DNA of 64,000 nt, taken from NCBI GenBank assembly GCA_028871455.1, contig JAGWNF010000018.1:1-64000 (forward strand), given 5' to 3'. The notes under the pieces were generated by a model that searched no databases, was not told the origin of the DNA, and worked only from the letters and a program-made list of their open reading frames with translations. The number at the start of each line of letters is the position of its first letter. Position 1 is the stretch's first letter. The position numbers were made by a program, and so were the translations under genes. Of the stretch, positions 16,051-27,959 are shown piece by piece. The stretch comes from Alphaproteobacteria bacterium. Lineage in GTDB: Bacteria > Pseudomonadota > Alphaproteobacteria > ATCC43930 > CGMCC-115725.

Positions 16051-16389
16051 TCAGGCGCTGGCTTCTTCCTCGAGCAGCGAAATCCACGGCTCGACCGGAA
16101 TCGGCTGCGGCGGTTCCGGCTCGAAATAGAGCTGCCGCGCCTCGGCCGCGCCGGTGCGCCGCTCGCCCAGCGTCATCACGCGCAGCCGTCGCCGCCAGCG
16201 TCCCTGCTCCATCGTGATCCAGTCGCCGACGTGAACCGCCTGATGCGGCTTGGACACCGGCACGCCGGCGATCGCGATCCGGCCTTCAATGCAGAGGCGC
16301 GCCGCCGCCGAGCGCGTGCGCGCCAGGCGGGCGAACCAGAGAAACTTATCGAGCCGCAAGGTCGGAACGCCGCCGCCGTCAGCGGACAA
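16051..16389 (-). CDS. RNA-binding S4 domain protein (Hsp15-like)
   Basis: A 112-residue protein with an S4 domain: LRLDKFLWFARLARTRSAAA, then IEGRIAIAGVPVSKPHQAVHVGD. Hsp15-type proteins recycle stalled 50S subunits that carry nascent chains. No ATG is available before the domain; a TTG at 16389, inside the end of the helicase gene (stop at 16381-16379), gives a natural coupled start MSADGGGV, with a second TTG just before RLDKF. Co-transcribed with the helicase, an arrangement common in alphaproteobacteria. Confidence 0.88.
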   Translation of the reverse strand: MSADGGGVPTLRLDKFLWFARLARTRSAAARLCIEGRIAIAGVPVSKPHQAVHVGDWITMEQGRWRRRLRVMTLGERRTGAAEARQLYFEPEPPQPIPVEPWISLLEEEASA

Positions 16390-18871
16390 GGCTGAGCTCC
16401 TTGAGCTTGGCGAAGGGGCTGTCGGCGGTCTCGGGCCGCGACGACCGCCGGCGACCGGCGCAGCGATGGCGCGTCGGATGGCGCCGCGCCGCGTACTGGG
16501 CGCCGCCGTCCTGCCGCGTCGCGCGATAGCCGAGTGTCGGCAGCACCGCCGACAGCTCGTCGACCGTGCAAAGCGCCAGGCGAGCGAGCTCGGGCGTGAT
16601 AGCGAAGCCGCCTTGGCGCGCCAGCTGGCGCAGCCGGACGGTGAAGTGTTCGACGCGGTCGACGCGCAGCACGCGCGGCCCCAGCACGCGGTAGCCCATG
16701 GCGGCGTAGGCGCCGGCGCCGATCGCGGCGTCGCGCGGCGCGCCAACCGCTTCCGGCGGCGTAGGCACCTTCTCGCGTTCGGCCACCGCCCAGAGCAGGC
16801 CGCGCAAGGCGACCGCCTCGGGCGCCAGCAGCGAGTCGTGATAGATGCTTTCGACGCCCAGGCGAATGCCGAGCCGGCCGAGCGCCTTGCGGTCGGCGCG
16901 CGAGAGGACGCGGAGCAGCGGCGCCGCCGTGTGCGCCGGCAGGCTGCCGAGCGCTTCGGCGAGCTGGAAGGCGAGGCCGCGCGCCGGCGCCGAAAGCTCG
17001 GCGTCACGGGCCCGGAACAGCGCGGCGAGCCGGCGGCGCAAATGCGCGGCGGCAAAGGCGGCGAGCCGGCGGCGCACAGTTTCGCGGTGATCGCCTTCGA
17101 AGTAATCGCTCGCCAGCGCCTCAACGCGCGGCTGGAGCGCATGCGCACCGGCGGTCAGGCGACCGACCGTGCCGCCGTTCCAGGCGATCGCGCCGCGGTC
17201 GTCGAGCGCGAAGGCGTCGTCCGGCGCGGCCGCCAGCCGCGCGACGCGCCGCGCGATCTCGCCGCGCAGCACGCGCTGCGCCGCCGCCAGCAGCGTCTTC
17301 GCCGAATCGCCGGAGGCCGAAAGGTCCGGCCGGAAGCGGAAGCCGTCGAGCCGGCCGACGAAATGGCCTTCGACCTTGACCTCACCGGCGGCGCTCACCG
17401 AGGCCAGCAACTCGCCGGGGTCAGCCAGGCGGCGCATCAGGTAGGCCGAGCGCTTGTCGACGAAGCGCTGGGTGATGCGATCGTGCAGCGCGTCCGACAG
17501 GCTGTCCTCAATCGCCCGCGCGCGTTCCTGCCAGGCGGCGGCGTCGGCCAGCCAGTCGGCGCGATGTGCGATGTAAGTCCAGGTGCGGATATGCGCGATC
17601 CGCATCATCAGCGTGTCGATGTCGCCCTCGGTGCGGTCGAGCCGGTCGACCTGCGCCGCGACCCAGTCGATCGGCAGCCGGCCGCGCGGACCCGCGAGAT
17701 GGCGATAGATCTGCGCCAGCAGCCGCGCATGCGTGTCGCTCAGCACCTTGCGGAAGTCGGGAATCTGGCAGACCTCCCACAGGAGGCGCACCGCCGCCGG
17801 ATGGGTCGCGAGTCCGGCGACATCGGACATCTGAGCCAGCGCGCGCAGCGCCGCGTGATCGTCGGCCGGCGGCGCCGGTGCCAGACCGGGAAGCGTCGGC
17901 CGCGTCTCGAGCGAGGCGATCAGGCCGCGCAGCGAGCGATAATCGAGCCGCGCGTTGCGCCAGAAGAGCCGCGACAGCGGATCGAAGCGATGGTTCTCGA
18001 CGGCCTCGACGATCTCCGGATCGAGCTCCCTGATCTCGTCGGTGACGCCGAAAGTGCCGTCGTTCATGTGCCGGCCGGCGCGACCGGCGATCTGCGCGAT
18101 CTCGGCCGGCGCGAGCCGGCGCGGCTGATGGCCGTCGAACTTGACGAGCCGCGCGAAGGCGACGTGATCGAGATCCATGTTGAGGCCCATACCGATCGCG
18201 TCGGTCGCGACCAGGTAGTCGACCTCGCCCGACTGGAAAAGACCGACCTGGGCGTTGCGCGCCCGCGGGCTGAGTGCGCCAAGCACGACCGCGGTGCCGC
18301 CCTGACGCCGGCGCATGATTTCGGCCAGCACAAAGACATCGGCGACGGCAAAGGCGACGACGGCGCTGCGCGGCGGCAGGCGCGTCAGCTTCTTGGCGCC
18401 GGTGTAGGACAGGGTCGAGAAGCGCGGCCGTGACGAAATCTCGGCGTCGGGCACCAGCCGACGCAGGAGCGGCGCGATGGTATCGGCGCCGAGGAACATG
18501 GTCTCGCTCAGGCCGCGCGCGTGCAGCAGCCGATCGGTGAAGACGTGGCCGCGCTCGCGATCGCCGCAGAGCTGGATCTCGTCGACGGCGAGGAAGTCGA
18601 CGACGCGATCGAGCGGCATCGATTCGACGGTGCAGACGAAGTAGCTCGGATTGGGCGGGACGATCTTCTCTTCGCCGGTGATCAGCGCCACGGCGCGCGC
18701 GCCCTTGAGCCGCACGACGCGGTCGTAGTTCTCGCGCGCCAGCAGGCGCAGCGGAAAGCCGATCATGCCGGTCTGATGACCGAGCATGCGTTCGATGGCG
18801 AGATGGGTCTTGCCGGTATTGGTCGGGCCGAGCACGGCCCGGATGCGCGACGGACGGGAAACCAGTCCCAT
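16379..18871 (-). CDS. SUV3-like superfamily 2 RNA helicase
   Basis: An 830-residue protein. Walker A is GPTNTGKTHLA (about residues 15-25), and the DEAD-box equivalent reads AVDEIQLCGD. Motif III-VI sequences include ATDAIGMGLNMDLDHV and QIAGRAGRH. This is the bacterial counterpart of mitochondrial SUV3, the RNA helicase of the degradosome. Length and the long helical C-terminal half match alphaproteobacterial members. It overlaps the S4 gene, which probably acts in the same RNA or ribosome process. Confidence 0.92.
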   Translation of the reverse strand: MGLVSRPSRIRAVLGPTNTGKTHLAIERMLGHQTGMIGFPLRLLARENYDRVVRLKGARAVALITGEEKIVPPNPSYFVCTVESMPLDRVVDFLAVDEIQLCGDRERGHVFTDRLLHARGLSETMFLGADTIAPLLRRLVPDAEISSRPRFSTLSYTGAKKLTRLPPRSAVVAFAVADVFVLAEIMRRRQGGTAVVLGALSPRARNAQVGLFQSGEVDYLVATDAIGMGLNMDLDHVAFARLVKFDGHQPRRLAPAEIAQIAGRAGRHMNDGTFGVTDEIRELDPEIVEAVENHRFDPLSRLFWRNARLDYRSLRGLIASLETRPTLPGLAPAPPADDHAALRALAQMSDVAGLATHPAAVRLLWEVCQIPDFRKVLSDTHARLLAQIYRHLAGPRGRLPIDWVAAQVDRLDRTEGDIDTLMMRIAHIRTWTYIAHRADWLADAAAWQERARAIEDSLSDALHDRITQRFVDKRSAYLMRRLADPGELLASVSAAGEVKVEGHFVGRLDGFRFRPDLSASGDSAKTLLAAAQRVLRGEIARRVARLAAAPDDAFALDDRGAIAWNGGTVGRLTAGAHALQPRVEALASDYFEGDHRETVRRRLAAFAAAHLRRRLAALFRARDAELSAPARGLAFQLAEALGSLPAHTAAPLLRVLSRADRKALGRLGIRLGVESIYHDSLLAPEAVALRGLLWAVAEREKVPTPPEAVGAPRDAAIGAGAYAAMGYRVLGPRVLRVDRVEHFTVRLRQLARQGGFAITPELARLALCTVDELSAVLPTLGYRATRQDGGAQYAARRHPTRHRCAGRRRSSRPETADSPFAKLKELSLVR

Positions 18872-18978
18872 GCCCGACGATCATGAGTCATCGCGCTGCG
18901 AAACGCAACCATCGGGGAATAGCCTTTTGGCCGCGGCGTTGTCATGATACGAGGCCGACACCGGTCGGGAGGACGGCG

Positions 18979-19389
18979 ATGACGGACATCTCGATTCACG
19001 CGCGGCTGCGGCGCACGGCGCTGGCCGCGTTGGCCGCCCTGGCGGCGGTAGCGGCCGTGCTGGCGATCGTGCCGGCGGCCGCGTTTCCGGGTCCGGGTCC
19101 CCAACCCTATTACGGCGTGCCGATCCCGCCGGCGCCGCCGTTCCTGGGCAATCCCTTCGCGCCCGCACCGGCGCCGTTGCCAGCGCCCACGCCGCAGACT
19201 TACGCGCGAGTCTGCGACGGCAGCGAGCCGATTTTCGGCGGCATCCTGGGTGCCGCGGCGGGCGGCCTGCTCGCCGCCGCGATCGGCGAGGATCACGGCC
19301 GAGTCGATCCGGGCCTCACGATGTTCGGCGTCATCACCGGCGCCACCGTCGGCGCCACCCTCGCGACCAGCCATTGCACGGACGACTGA
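18979..19389 (+). CDS. Exported glycine-zipper protein
   Basis: A 136-residue protein with an N-terminal signal peptide (residues 1-35, ending near PAAAFPG), a proline-rich linker (about 36-75, many P-A-P repeats) and a glycine-zipper hairpin (FGGILGAAAGGLLAAAIG and FGVITGATVGATLATS, about 83-130). Two cysteines could form a disulfide. Such zippers insert into membranes. A GGGAGGA site precedes the ATG. Specific function unknown. Divergent from the helicase gene. Confidence 0.7.
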   Translation: MTDISIHARLRRTALAALAALAAVAAVLAIVPAAAFPGPGPQPYYGVPIPPAPPFLGNPFAPAPAPLPAPTPQTYARVCDGSEPIFGGILGAAAGGLLAAAIGEDHGRVDPGLTMFGVITGATVGATLATSHCTDD

Positions 19390-19439
19390 CGCCGATTCGC
19401 GCCGACTCGCCATAACGCGGCCGCCGGCCACCTGACCTA

Positions 19440-19468
19440 TTGCAGGCCGGCATCGCCTTCCTCATATC
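19440..19468 (+). promoter_or_regulatory. Possible promoter of htpG
   Basis: TTGCAG (19440-19445) and CATATCT (from 19463) are separated by 17 bases. This loosely resembles alphaproteobacterial heat-shock (RpoH) promoters, which combine a CTTG-type -35 with a CYTATNT-type -10, though the first base of the -35 differs. It lies about 45 bases before the htpG start. Confidence 0.35.
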
Positions 19469-19513
19469 TGGCGCGGCCCATGCGGCGGGCCGGGCGGAGG
19501 GAAAAGAACGACA

Positions 19514-21376
19514 ATGACGGCGGAGAAACGCAGCTTCGAGGCGGAAGTTAGCCGCCTGCTCGAGATCGTGGCGCACTCGCTCTACAGCGAGCGCGAGGTT
19601 TTCCTGCGCGAACTGATCTCGAACGCCTCCGACGCCTGCGACCGCCTGCGTTATCTCACGCTCACCCAGCCCGAGCTGGTCGCCGGCGATGCCGCCTACC
19701 GCATCACGCTCACGCCGGACGCCGCCGCCCGCACGCTCACCGTCGCCGACAACGGCATCGGCATGAGCCGCGATGAGCTGATCGAGAATCTCGGCACCAT
19801 CGCGCGCTCCGGCACCTCGGCCTTCGTCAGGAATCTCTCGGGTGACCAGCGCAAGGACGTGGCGCTGATCGGCCAGTTCGGCGTCGGCTTCTATTCGGCG
19901 TTCATGGTCGCCGACAAGGTCGAGGTGTTGTCGCGCAAGGCCGGCGAGGAGATCGCGCATCTCTGGGTCTCGGACGGCAAGGGCGACTACACCGTCGACG
20001 CCGCTGAGAAAACGTCACGCGGTACGGTGGTGACGCTCCATCTCAAGGAAGACGCGGCCGAGTTCACCGATGCGGCGCGGCTGCGCGAGGTGGTCAAGCG
20101 CCATTCCGACCACATCGCCATCCCGATCGTGCTGCACGACAAGGACAAGGACGAGACCGTCAACGCCGCCTCGGCGCTGTGGCTCAGGCCCAAGAGCGAG
20201 ATCACGCCGGAGCAGTATCGCGAGTTCTATCATCACGCCGGCCACGCCTTCGACGAACCGTGGCTCACCATCCACAACCGCGCCGAAGGCACGCTCGAAT
20301 ACACCAGCCTGCTGTTCGTGCCGTCGTCGAAGCCCTTCGATCTCTTTGATCCCGAACGCAAGCATCGGGTGAAGCTCTATGTCAGGCGCGTCTTCGTCAC
20401 CGATGACTGCCAGCCGCTGCTGCCGGCCTATCTCCGCTTCCTCAAGGGCATCGTCGATTCGGAGGACCTGCCCTTGAACGTCAGCCGCGAGATGCTGCAG
20501 TCGAATCCGATGCTGGCGCGCATGCGGACGCAGATCGCCAAGCGCGTGCTCGGCGAGCTGGCGAAGAAGGCCAAGGACGCGCCCGAGGAATACGCCAGGT
20601 TCTGGGACAATTTCGGCGCCGTCTTGAAGGAAGGGCTCTACGAGGAACGCGACCAGCGCGACGAGCTGCTGGCGCTGGTGCGCTTCCGCTCGACGGCCGG
20701 CGACGGCCTGGTCTCGCTCGAGGAATACGTCGCGCGCATGAAGCCGAGCCAGAAGGCGATCTACACCATCAGCGGCGACGCGCCCGAGCGCGCCGCCAGG
20801 AGCCCGCAGCTCGAAGGCTTCCGCGCCCGCGACGTCGAGGTGCTGCTGCTGACCGATCCGGTCGACGAGTTCTGGCTGCCGGCGCTGGGCGCCTACAAGG
20901 AAACGCCGTTCAAGTCGGTGACGCGCGGCGCTGCCGAGCTCGATGCGATCGCGGCCGACGGCAAGGAAAAGGCCGAGCCGCCGCCCGTCGACGCCGCGAC
21001 TGGCAGCCTGATCGCGCTGGTGAAATTGTCGCTCGGCGACGCAGTGAAGGACGTGCGGGTGTCGACGCACCTGACCGACAGCGCCGTCTGCCTGGTCGCC
21101 GACGAGGGCGACCTCGACATACGGCTCGAGCGCCTGCTGCGGCAGCATAATCGCCTCGATCAGGCGGCCAAGCGCATCCTCGAAATCAATCCGAAGCATC
21201 CCCTGGTCGCACGGCTCGCCGCGCTTGCCGGCAAGGAGGGCGCCGCCGCGACGCTCGGAGATTTCGCCTGGGTGCTGCTGGACCAGGCGCGGATTCTCGA
21301 AGGCGAACAGTTGCCCGATCCGCCAGCCTTCGCGCGCCGGCTGTCCGATCTGCTGGCGAAGGGCCTCGCGGTCTGA
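19514..21376 (+). CDS. htpG: Molecular chaperone HtpG (Hsp90)
   Basis: A 620-residue cytosolic chaperone. The ATPase domain begins FEAEVSRLLEIVAHSLYSER and has FLRELISNASDACDRLRYL, VADNGIGMSRDELIENLGTI and GQFGVGFYSAFMVADKVEV, the GHKL nucleotide-binding motifs. The middle domain carries LKGIVDSEDLPLNVSREMLQ, and the dimerisation domain closes the protein. Full length for bacterial HtpG. It uses ATP to remodel client proteins under stress. A GGAGGGA ribosome site precedes the start; it converges on the DUF1223 gene. Confidence 0.98.
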   Translation: MTAEKRSFEAEVSRLLEIVAHSLYSEREVFLRELISNASDACDRLRYLTLTQPELVAGDAAYRITLTPDAAARTLTVADNGIGMSRDELIENLGTIARSGTSAFVRNLSGDQRKDVALIGQFGVGFYSAFMVADKVEVLSRKAGEEIAHLWVSDGKGDYTVDAAEKTSRGTVVTLHLKEDAAEFTDAARLREVVKRHSDHIAIPIVLHDKDKDETVNAASALWLRPKSEITPEQYREFYHHAGHAFDEPWLTIHNRAEGTLEYTSLLFVPSSKPFDLFDPERKHRVKLYVRRVFVTDDCQPLLPAYLRFLKGIVDSEDLPLNVSREMLQSNPMLARMRTQIAKRVLGELAKKAKDAPEEYARFWDNFGAVLKEGLYEERDQRDELLALVRFRSTAGDGLVSLEEYVARMKPSQKAIYTISGDAPERAARSPQLEGFRARDVEVLLLTDPVDEFWLPALGAYKETPFKSVTRGAAELDAIAADGKEKAEPPPVDAATGSLIALVKLSLGDAVKDVRVSTHLTDSAVCLVADEGDLDIRLERLLRQHNRLDQAAKRILEINPKHPLVARLAALAGKEGAAATLGDFAWVLLDQARILEGEQLPDPPAFARRLSDLLAKGLAV

Positions 21377-21380
21377 GGCG

Positions 21381-22148
21381 TCAGCGCTGCGCGATCTGCG
21401 CGGCGTTGAGGATCGGTCCGGTGCCGTCTTCCTGCAGCAGCACGGCGATGCCGCCGTCGCCGAGCGTCTTGACCTCGGCGGCCGGCACGACGAATTCAGC
21501 CGACCAGCCCGCCCATTTGCCGAGCCGCTGGTAACTGCGCACCGGGTGATAGTCGGTCAGCGTGCGGCCTTCGTTCTCGCCGCGCTGCACCTTGGTCGTG
21601 TGCTCGGAATCGTAGCCGACGAGCCACAGCGTCGCCGGCTGGCCCGGCGGCGACGCGCCTTCGCCGACATCGACGATCAACGCGCCGTCGGCGCGCCAGC
21701 GGAGCGCGACCGTCGGTCCGTGCGCGGCCTTCGCCTCGGCGGCGTCGATCAGCCGGTCGCACGCCGATTCATCCGAGCCGACGACTTGCGCCATGCCGTC
21801 GACCACGATCTGCGGCGTGTAGACGAACCGGGCCTTGAGGCTTTCGCGATAGGCGCGCTGGCGCGCGCTCGCCCACGGCTTGGCGAAGGGATCGGTCCAG
21901 CCGATGTAGTTCCAGTAATCGACGTGGAAGGCGAGCGCGATCACGTCCGGGCGCTTGACCAGCTCGCCGAAATAGGCGTCGGCCGGCGGACAGGAGCTGC
22001 AGCCCTGCGACGTGAACAGCTCGACCACCACCGGCGCACGATGCACCGGCGCAGTCGTCGGCGACGGCGTGTCGGCCGACAACGCCGGACCGGTGAGCAG
22101 CGCCGCCGGCACGAGCGCAACCAGGAGATGAAAACGCCGCGGAAACAT
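21381..22148 (-). CDS. DUF1223 thioredoxin-like exported protein
   Basis: A 255-residue protein with a Sec signal peptide (residues 1-24, ending near ALSA). The domain starts VVELFTSQGCSSCPPADAYF, a thioredoxin-fold active-site-like CSSCPP motif typical of DUF1223, followed by HVDYWNYIGWTDPFA. The family is periplasmic with no firmly known substrate. The start at 22148 is chosen because it gives the signal peptide. It ends four bases from htpG on the opposite strand. Confidence 0.88.
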   Translation of the reverse strand: MFPRRFHLLVALVPAALLTGPALSADTPSPTTAPVHRAPVVVELFTSQGCSSCPPADAYFGELVKRPDVIALAFHVDYWNYIGWTDPFAKPWASARQRAYRESLKARFVYTPQIVVDGMAQVVGSDESACDRLIDAAEAKAAHGPTVALRWRADGALIVDVGEGASPPGQPATLWLVGYDSEHTTKVQRGENEGRTLTDYHPVRSYQRLGKWAGWSAEFVVPAAEVKTLGDGGIAVLLQEDGTGPILNAAQIAQR

Positions 22149-22266
22149 GGCGGCATCTTGCGCCGCCGGCCGACGGCGCGCCAGTCGCGCCCTATCACAA
22201 CGCGGTGAGAGTCCTTGCGGCTTCCGTTGGGTCACCGGATCGGCTTTATTTCGGCCCGGGAGATCG

Positions 22267-23475
22267 ATGCGCCAGGACAACCGCGCCGCCGTGGCCCGCA
22301 AGAGCAGCGCCTTCGTGCCGCATGACCTGGCGCGACCGATCGCCGGCGCGGCGCGCGGGCCGCTGGCGGGGCTCACCGGCGCGGTTAAGGACATGTTCGA
22401 CCTCAAAGGCGAGCGCAGCGGCGGCGGCAATCCGACCTGGCTCGCGCAGGCCAAGCCGGCAAAGCGCCACGCCGACGCGGTGCGCCGCCTGCTCGGCGCC
22501 GGCGCCACCATCGTCGGCAAGACCGTCTGCGACGAGTTCTTCTTCAGCATCACCGGCGCCAACGCGCATTACGGTACGCCGGTCAATCCGCGAGCGCCCG
22601 ACCGTCTACCCGGCGGGTCGTCGTCCGGTTCAGCCGTAGCAGTCGCCGCCGGCGCCGTCGATTTTGCGCTCGGCAGCGACACCGGCGGCTCGGTGCGCGT
22701 GCCGGCGGCGCTCAACGGCGTCTACGGCATCCGGCCGAGTCATGACCGCGTCAACGCCGCGGGCGCGATGCCGATGGCACCGAGCTTCGACTGCATCGGC
22801 TGGTTCGCGTCGGCGCCCGCAATCTTCACCCGCGTCGGCCCGGTGCTGCTCGGCGGCAAGGCGAAGCGCGCGAAAATCGAACGCGTGCGGCTCGCGACCG
22901 ACTCCTGGGCGCAGGTCGATGCGGAGGTGGCGGAGGCGCTGCGCGCGTTCTTGACGCGCGCCGCGGCGGCGCTGCCGCCAACCGAGGATCTATTGGTCGC
23001 GCCCGCCGGCACCAGTGCTTGGCGCGAGGCCTTCCGCACCATCCAGGGCCGCGAGATCTGGGCGGCCTATGGCCAATGGATCGAGCGAAATCGTCCGGCG
23101 CTCGGTCCCGGCATCAAGGAGCGGCTCGCCTATGCCGCCACGGTCACCGCCGGGCAGACGCGCGACGCGCGATGCGTGATGACGGCCGCGCGCAAGACAA
23201 TCCGCGCGCTGGTGCCGCCCGGCACCGTGCTCTGCCTGCCGACCGTGCCCTGCGTCGCGCCCGAAACCGAGGCCGATGCGGCGACGCTCGACGATTTCCG
23301 CGCCCGCGTCATGGCGCTCACCTGCCTCGCCGGCATCTCCGGCCTGCCGCAGGTGACGATTCCAGCGAGCCAGGTCGAAGGCCTACCGGTCGGCTTGTCG
23401 TTCATCGGCTGGCACGGCGGCGACGAGACGCTGCTCGCGCTCGCGCTACGTCTCGCACCCTATTGCGGCGCTTGA
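22267..23475 (+). CDS. Amidase signature family protein
   Basis: A 402-residue enzyme. The catalytic lysine is K41 in LTGAVKDMFDLKG, and the serines lie in LPGGSSSGSAVAVAAG and GSDTGGSVRVPAALNG, the full Ser-cisSer-Lys signature. The protein is shorter than typical GatA or AtzF (about 450-480 residues), lacking a C-terminal extension. These enzymes hydrolyse amides; the substrate cannot be told here. It stands alone between the DUF1223 and aconitase genes. Confidence 0.88.
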   Translation: MRQDNRAAVARKSSAFVPHDLARPIAGAARGPLAGLTGAVKDMFDLKGERSGGGNPTWLAQAKPAKRHADAVRRLLGAGATIVGKTVCDEFFFSITGANAHYGTPVNPRAPDRLPGGSSSGSAVAVAAGAVDFALGSDTGGSVRVPAALNGVYGIRPSHDRVNAAGAMPMAPSFDCIGWFASAPAIFTRVGPVLLGGKAKRAKIERVRLATDSWAQVDAEVAEALRAFLTRAAAALPPTEDLLVAPAGTSAWREAFRTIQGREIWAAYGQWIERNRPALGPGIKERLAYAATVTAGQTRDARCVMTAARKTIRALVPPGTVLCLPTVPCVAPETEADAATLDDFRARVMALTCLAGISGLPQVTIPASQVEGLPVGLSFIGWHGGDETLLALALRLAPYCGA

Positions 23476-23511
23476 CCGCGTTCTCGCCGCTGAAGTGACC
23501 GCCTTCGGCGG

Positions 23512-26214
<2,703 letters not shown>

Positions 26215-26235
26215 GGGCTGCCTCGCTCTGTCTTG

Positions 26236-26279
26236 TCGTTAACGGGACGCGTCGTTAACGGTTGCTGCTAGCGCGTCCC
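26236..26279 (-). promoter_or_regulatory. Inverted and direct repeats in the acnA leader
   Basis: An 8-bp perfect inverted repeat, GGGACGCG (26244-26251) with CGCGTCCC (26272-26279), overlaps a 10-bp direct repeat TCGTTAACGG (26236-26245 and 26252-26261). They lie 22-65 bases before the acnA start, where an operator or a leader hairpin would act. No known regulator site is recognised. Confidence 0.4.
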
Positions 26280-26380
26280 GCGGGCGAGATCAAGCACAGC
26301 ACGGCGACCATGCGCGCCGCGCGGGTCGCCGCGGCGCCGGCCTGGTTAATTCGACGGACGGATTAACTCTACTGAAATTT

Positions 26381-26404
26381 GGCGATATCGCCGTAGCGTA
26401 TTAT
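26381..26404 (+). promoter_or_regulatory. Palindrome and -10-like box before the membrane protein gene
   Basis: GGCGATATCGCC (26381-26392) is a perfect 12-bp palindrome, followed by TATTAT (26399-26404), a good -10 element. They lie 43-66 bases before the ATG at 26447 in a notably AT-rich patch. This could be a promoter with an operator over its spacer. Confidence 0.35.
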
Positions 26405-26446
26405 TATCGAAGCACATCGAATACTCGAGCGAGGCGAATTCCGCCC

Positions 26447-27895
26447 ATGGCGTTGCTGGCCGACCGCGCGACCGCGCTCGCGGCGACGCGCGCCCTCACC
26501 TTACCCGCCGTGTTGCTGACGGCCGCCACCGGCGTCGTCTTCGCCGTTGTCATCGGACTTTGGCATTTCACCTGGCCGATCGCCGACGATTTCGTGCGCG
26601 CGGTCGAAGGCCGCGATTACGGCATTCTGGGCGGCGTCTGGATCGAATACACGACCTGGTCGTGTCGCTGGGCCGCCGGCCTCGTCCACTTCCTGCTCGC
26701 CGCCGCCGTGCCGCTGACGCGGTTCTACGGCGCGAGCCTGGCCGCGATCACGCTGCTGTCGCTGCTGATCCTGTCGCGGTTCATTGCCGGCACGCTCGAA
26801 CTGCATTGGCGTTCGCGGGCGACGCTCGTTGTCGTCGGCGTGTTTGCGGCGCTGTGGTGGTCCGGCTCGCCGAGCGTCAACGAGTTGTTCTTCTGGCGCG
26901 CCGCCGAAGTGGAGTATCAGCTCGGCTGGTCGGCTGCGATCGCCCTTGCCTTTGCCACCTGCCGGCTCGACTTCGCCGCGGCACCGGCGAACCGCGCAGG
27001 GCTTGTGGCACTGGCGACCACCGTGTTTTTCGTCAGCGGCCTGCACGAGCTCGCCGCCGCGCTTGAGGTCGGCTTGCTCGCGGCGATCGCGATCGCCGCC
27101 CGGCTGGCGTGCGGCCGGTGGCGGCCGGCATCGCTGGTCGCGTTCGCGGTGGCGATGGTTGGCCTCATCGTGGTGATCGCCGCACCGGGCAACGGCGCGC
27201 GGGAAGCCGCCGTCGGCGCGTCGCCGCCGCTGGGACGCGCGGCGGTCGCGGCGCTATTGCAGATCGCGCGCGACATTGGAATCTGGCTCGTCGACCCCAA
27301 GACGCTTGCCACCACCGCCGTGCTGATCGTCCTGCGCGCACGTGGCGACATCGCGCCGTCCTGGCCGGAACGTCTGACGGTCGGCGCGCGCTGGGCACTG
27401 ACCGGTCTATTCGCGGCCACGCTCGTCGCGCTCTACGTCGTGCCGGCGGTCGCACTCGGCGACGCGGTCCCCGCGCGCACGCTCGCTGGTATCCATCTCG
27501 CCTTCCTCTGCGGCGGCTTGGTGGTCGTCAGCGCCTGGGCGCCGCACGCCGTGCGCTGGATCGCCGCGCGCCGGCTCGACCCCGACAAGACCTTGCGCTG
27601 GGCGCTGATCGCGCTGGCGCTGACGCTACCAGCAAGCCGCAACGTCGCGGCCGGCATTGCCGACCTGCGCGGCCCGGCCGAATCGTTCCACAGCTTCATG
27701 GTCGCGCGCGATGCGACGCTGCGCCGCCTGCACGCGGCTGGCGTCGCCGAGGCGACGGTGCCGGTGATCGCCAAGGCGGCATTCCCGCGCTCCTATGTGT
27801 TCCATGCCGACATCCGCGGCGATGCCGCTTTCTGGATCAACCGCTGGACCGCCCACTATTACGGCCTCGCCGCAATCCGCGCGGCCGCGCGTTGA
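26447..27895 (+). CDS. Polytopic membrane protein, DUF6056-like
   Basis: A 482-residue protein with about 11 hydrophobic segments. The first periplasmic loop reads WPIADDFVRAVEGRDYG then WIEYTTWSCRWAAG, a pattern like the DUF6056/GtrII-type membrane proteins with an acidic pair after helix 1, as in lipid-linked sugar transferases. If that resemblance is real it may act on surface glycans. No neighbour gives context: aconitase lies divergent and the ccm operon begins 330 bp downstream. Confident as a membrane protein, less as to family. Confidence 0.6.
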   Translation: MALLADRATALAATRALTLPAVLLTAATGVVFAVVIGLWHFTWPIADDFVRAVEGRDYGILGGVWIEYTTWSCRWAAGLVHFLLAAAVPLTRFYGASLAAITLLSLLILSRFIAGTLELHWRSRATLVVVGVFAALWWSGSPSVNELFFWRAAEVEYQLGWSAAIALAFATCRLDFAAAPANRAGLVALATTVFFVSGLHELAAALEVGLLAAIAIAARLACGRWRPASLVAFAVAMVGLIVVIAAPGNGAREAAVGASPPLGRAAVAALLQIARDIGIWLVDPKTLATTAVLIVLRARGDIAPSWPERLTVGARWALTGLFAATLVALYVVPAVALGDAVPARTLAGIHLAFLCGGLVVVSAWAPHAVRWIAARRLDPDKTLRWALIALALTLPASRNVAAGIADLRGPAESFHSFMVARDATLRRLHAAGVAEATVPVIAKAAFPRSYVFHADIRGDAAFWINRWTAHYYGLAAIRAAAR

Positions 27896-27959
27896 CGCCA
27901 ACGTGATGGCGGCCGGGCCCGGCCCGAATGCCGCGTACAAACGGCGTTTTCCCGGAGCA

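Noticed and set aside
22149-22562. N-terminal extension of the DUF1223 frame
   Set aside because: It runs antisense into the amidase gene and would hide the clear signal peptide that starts at 22148.
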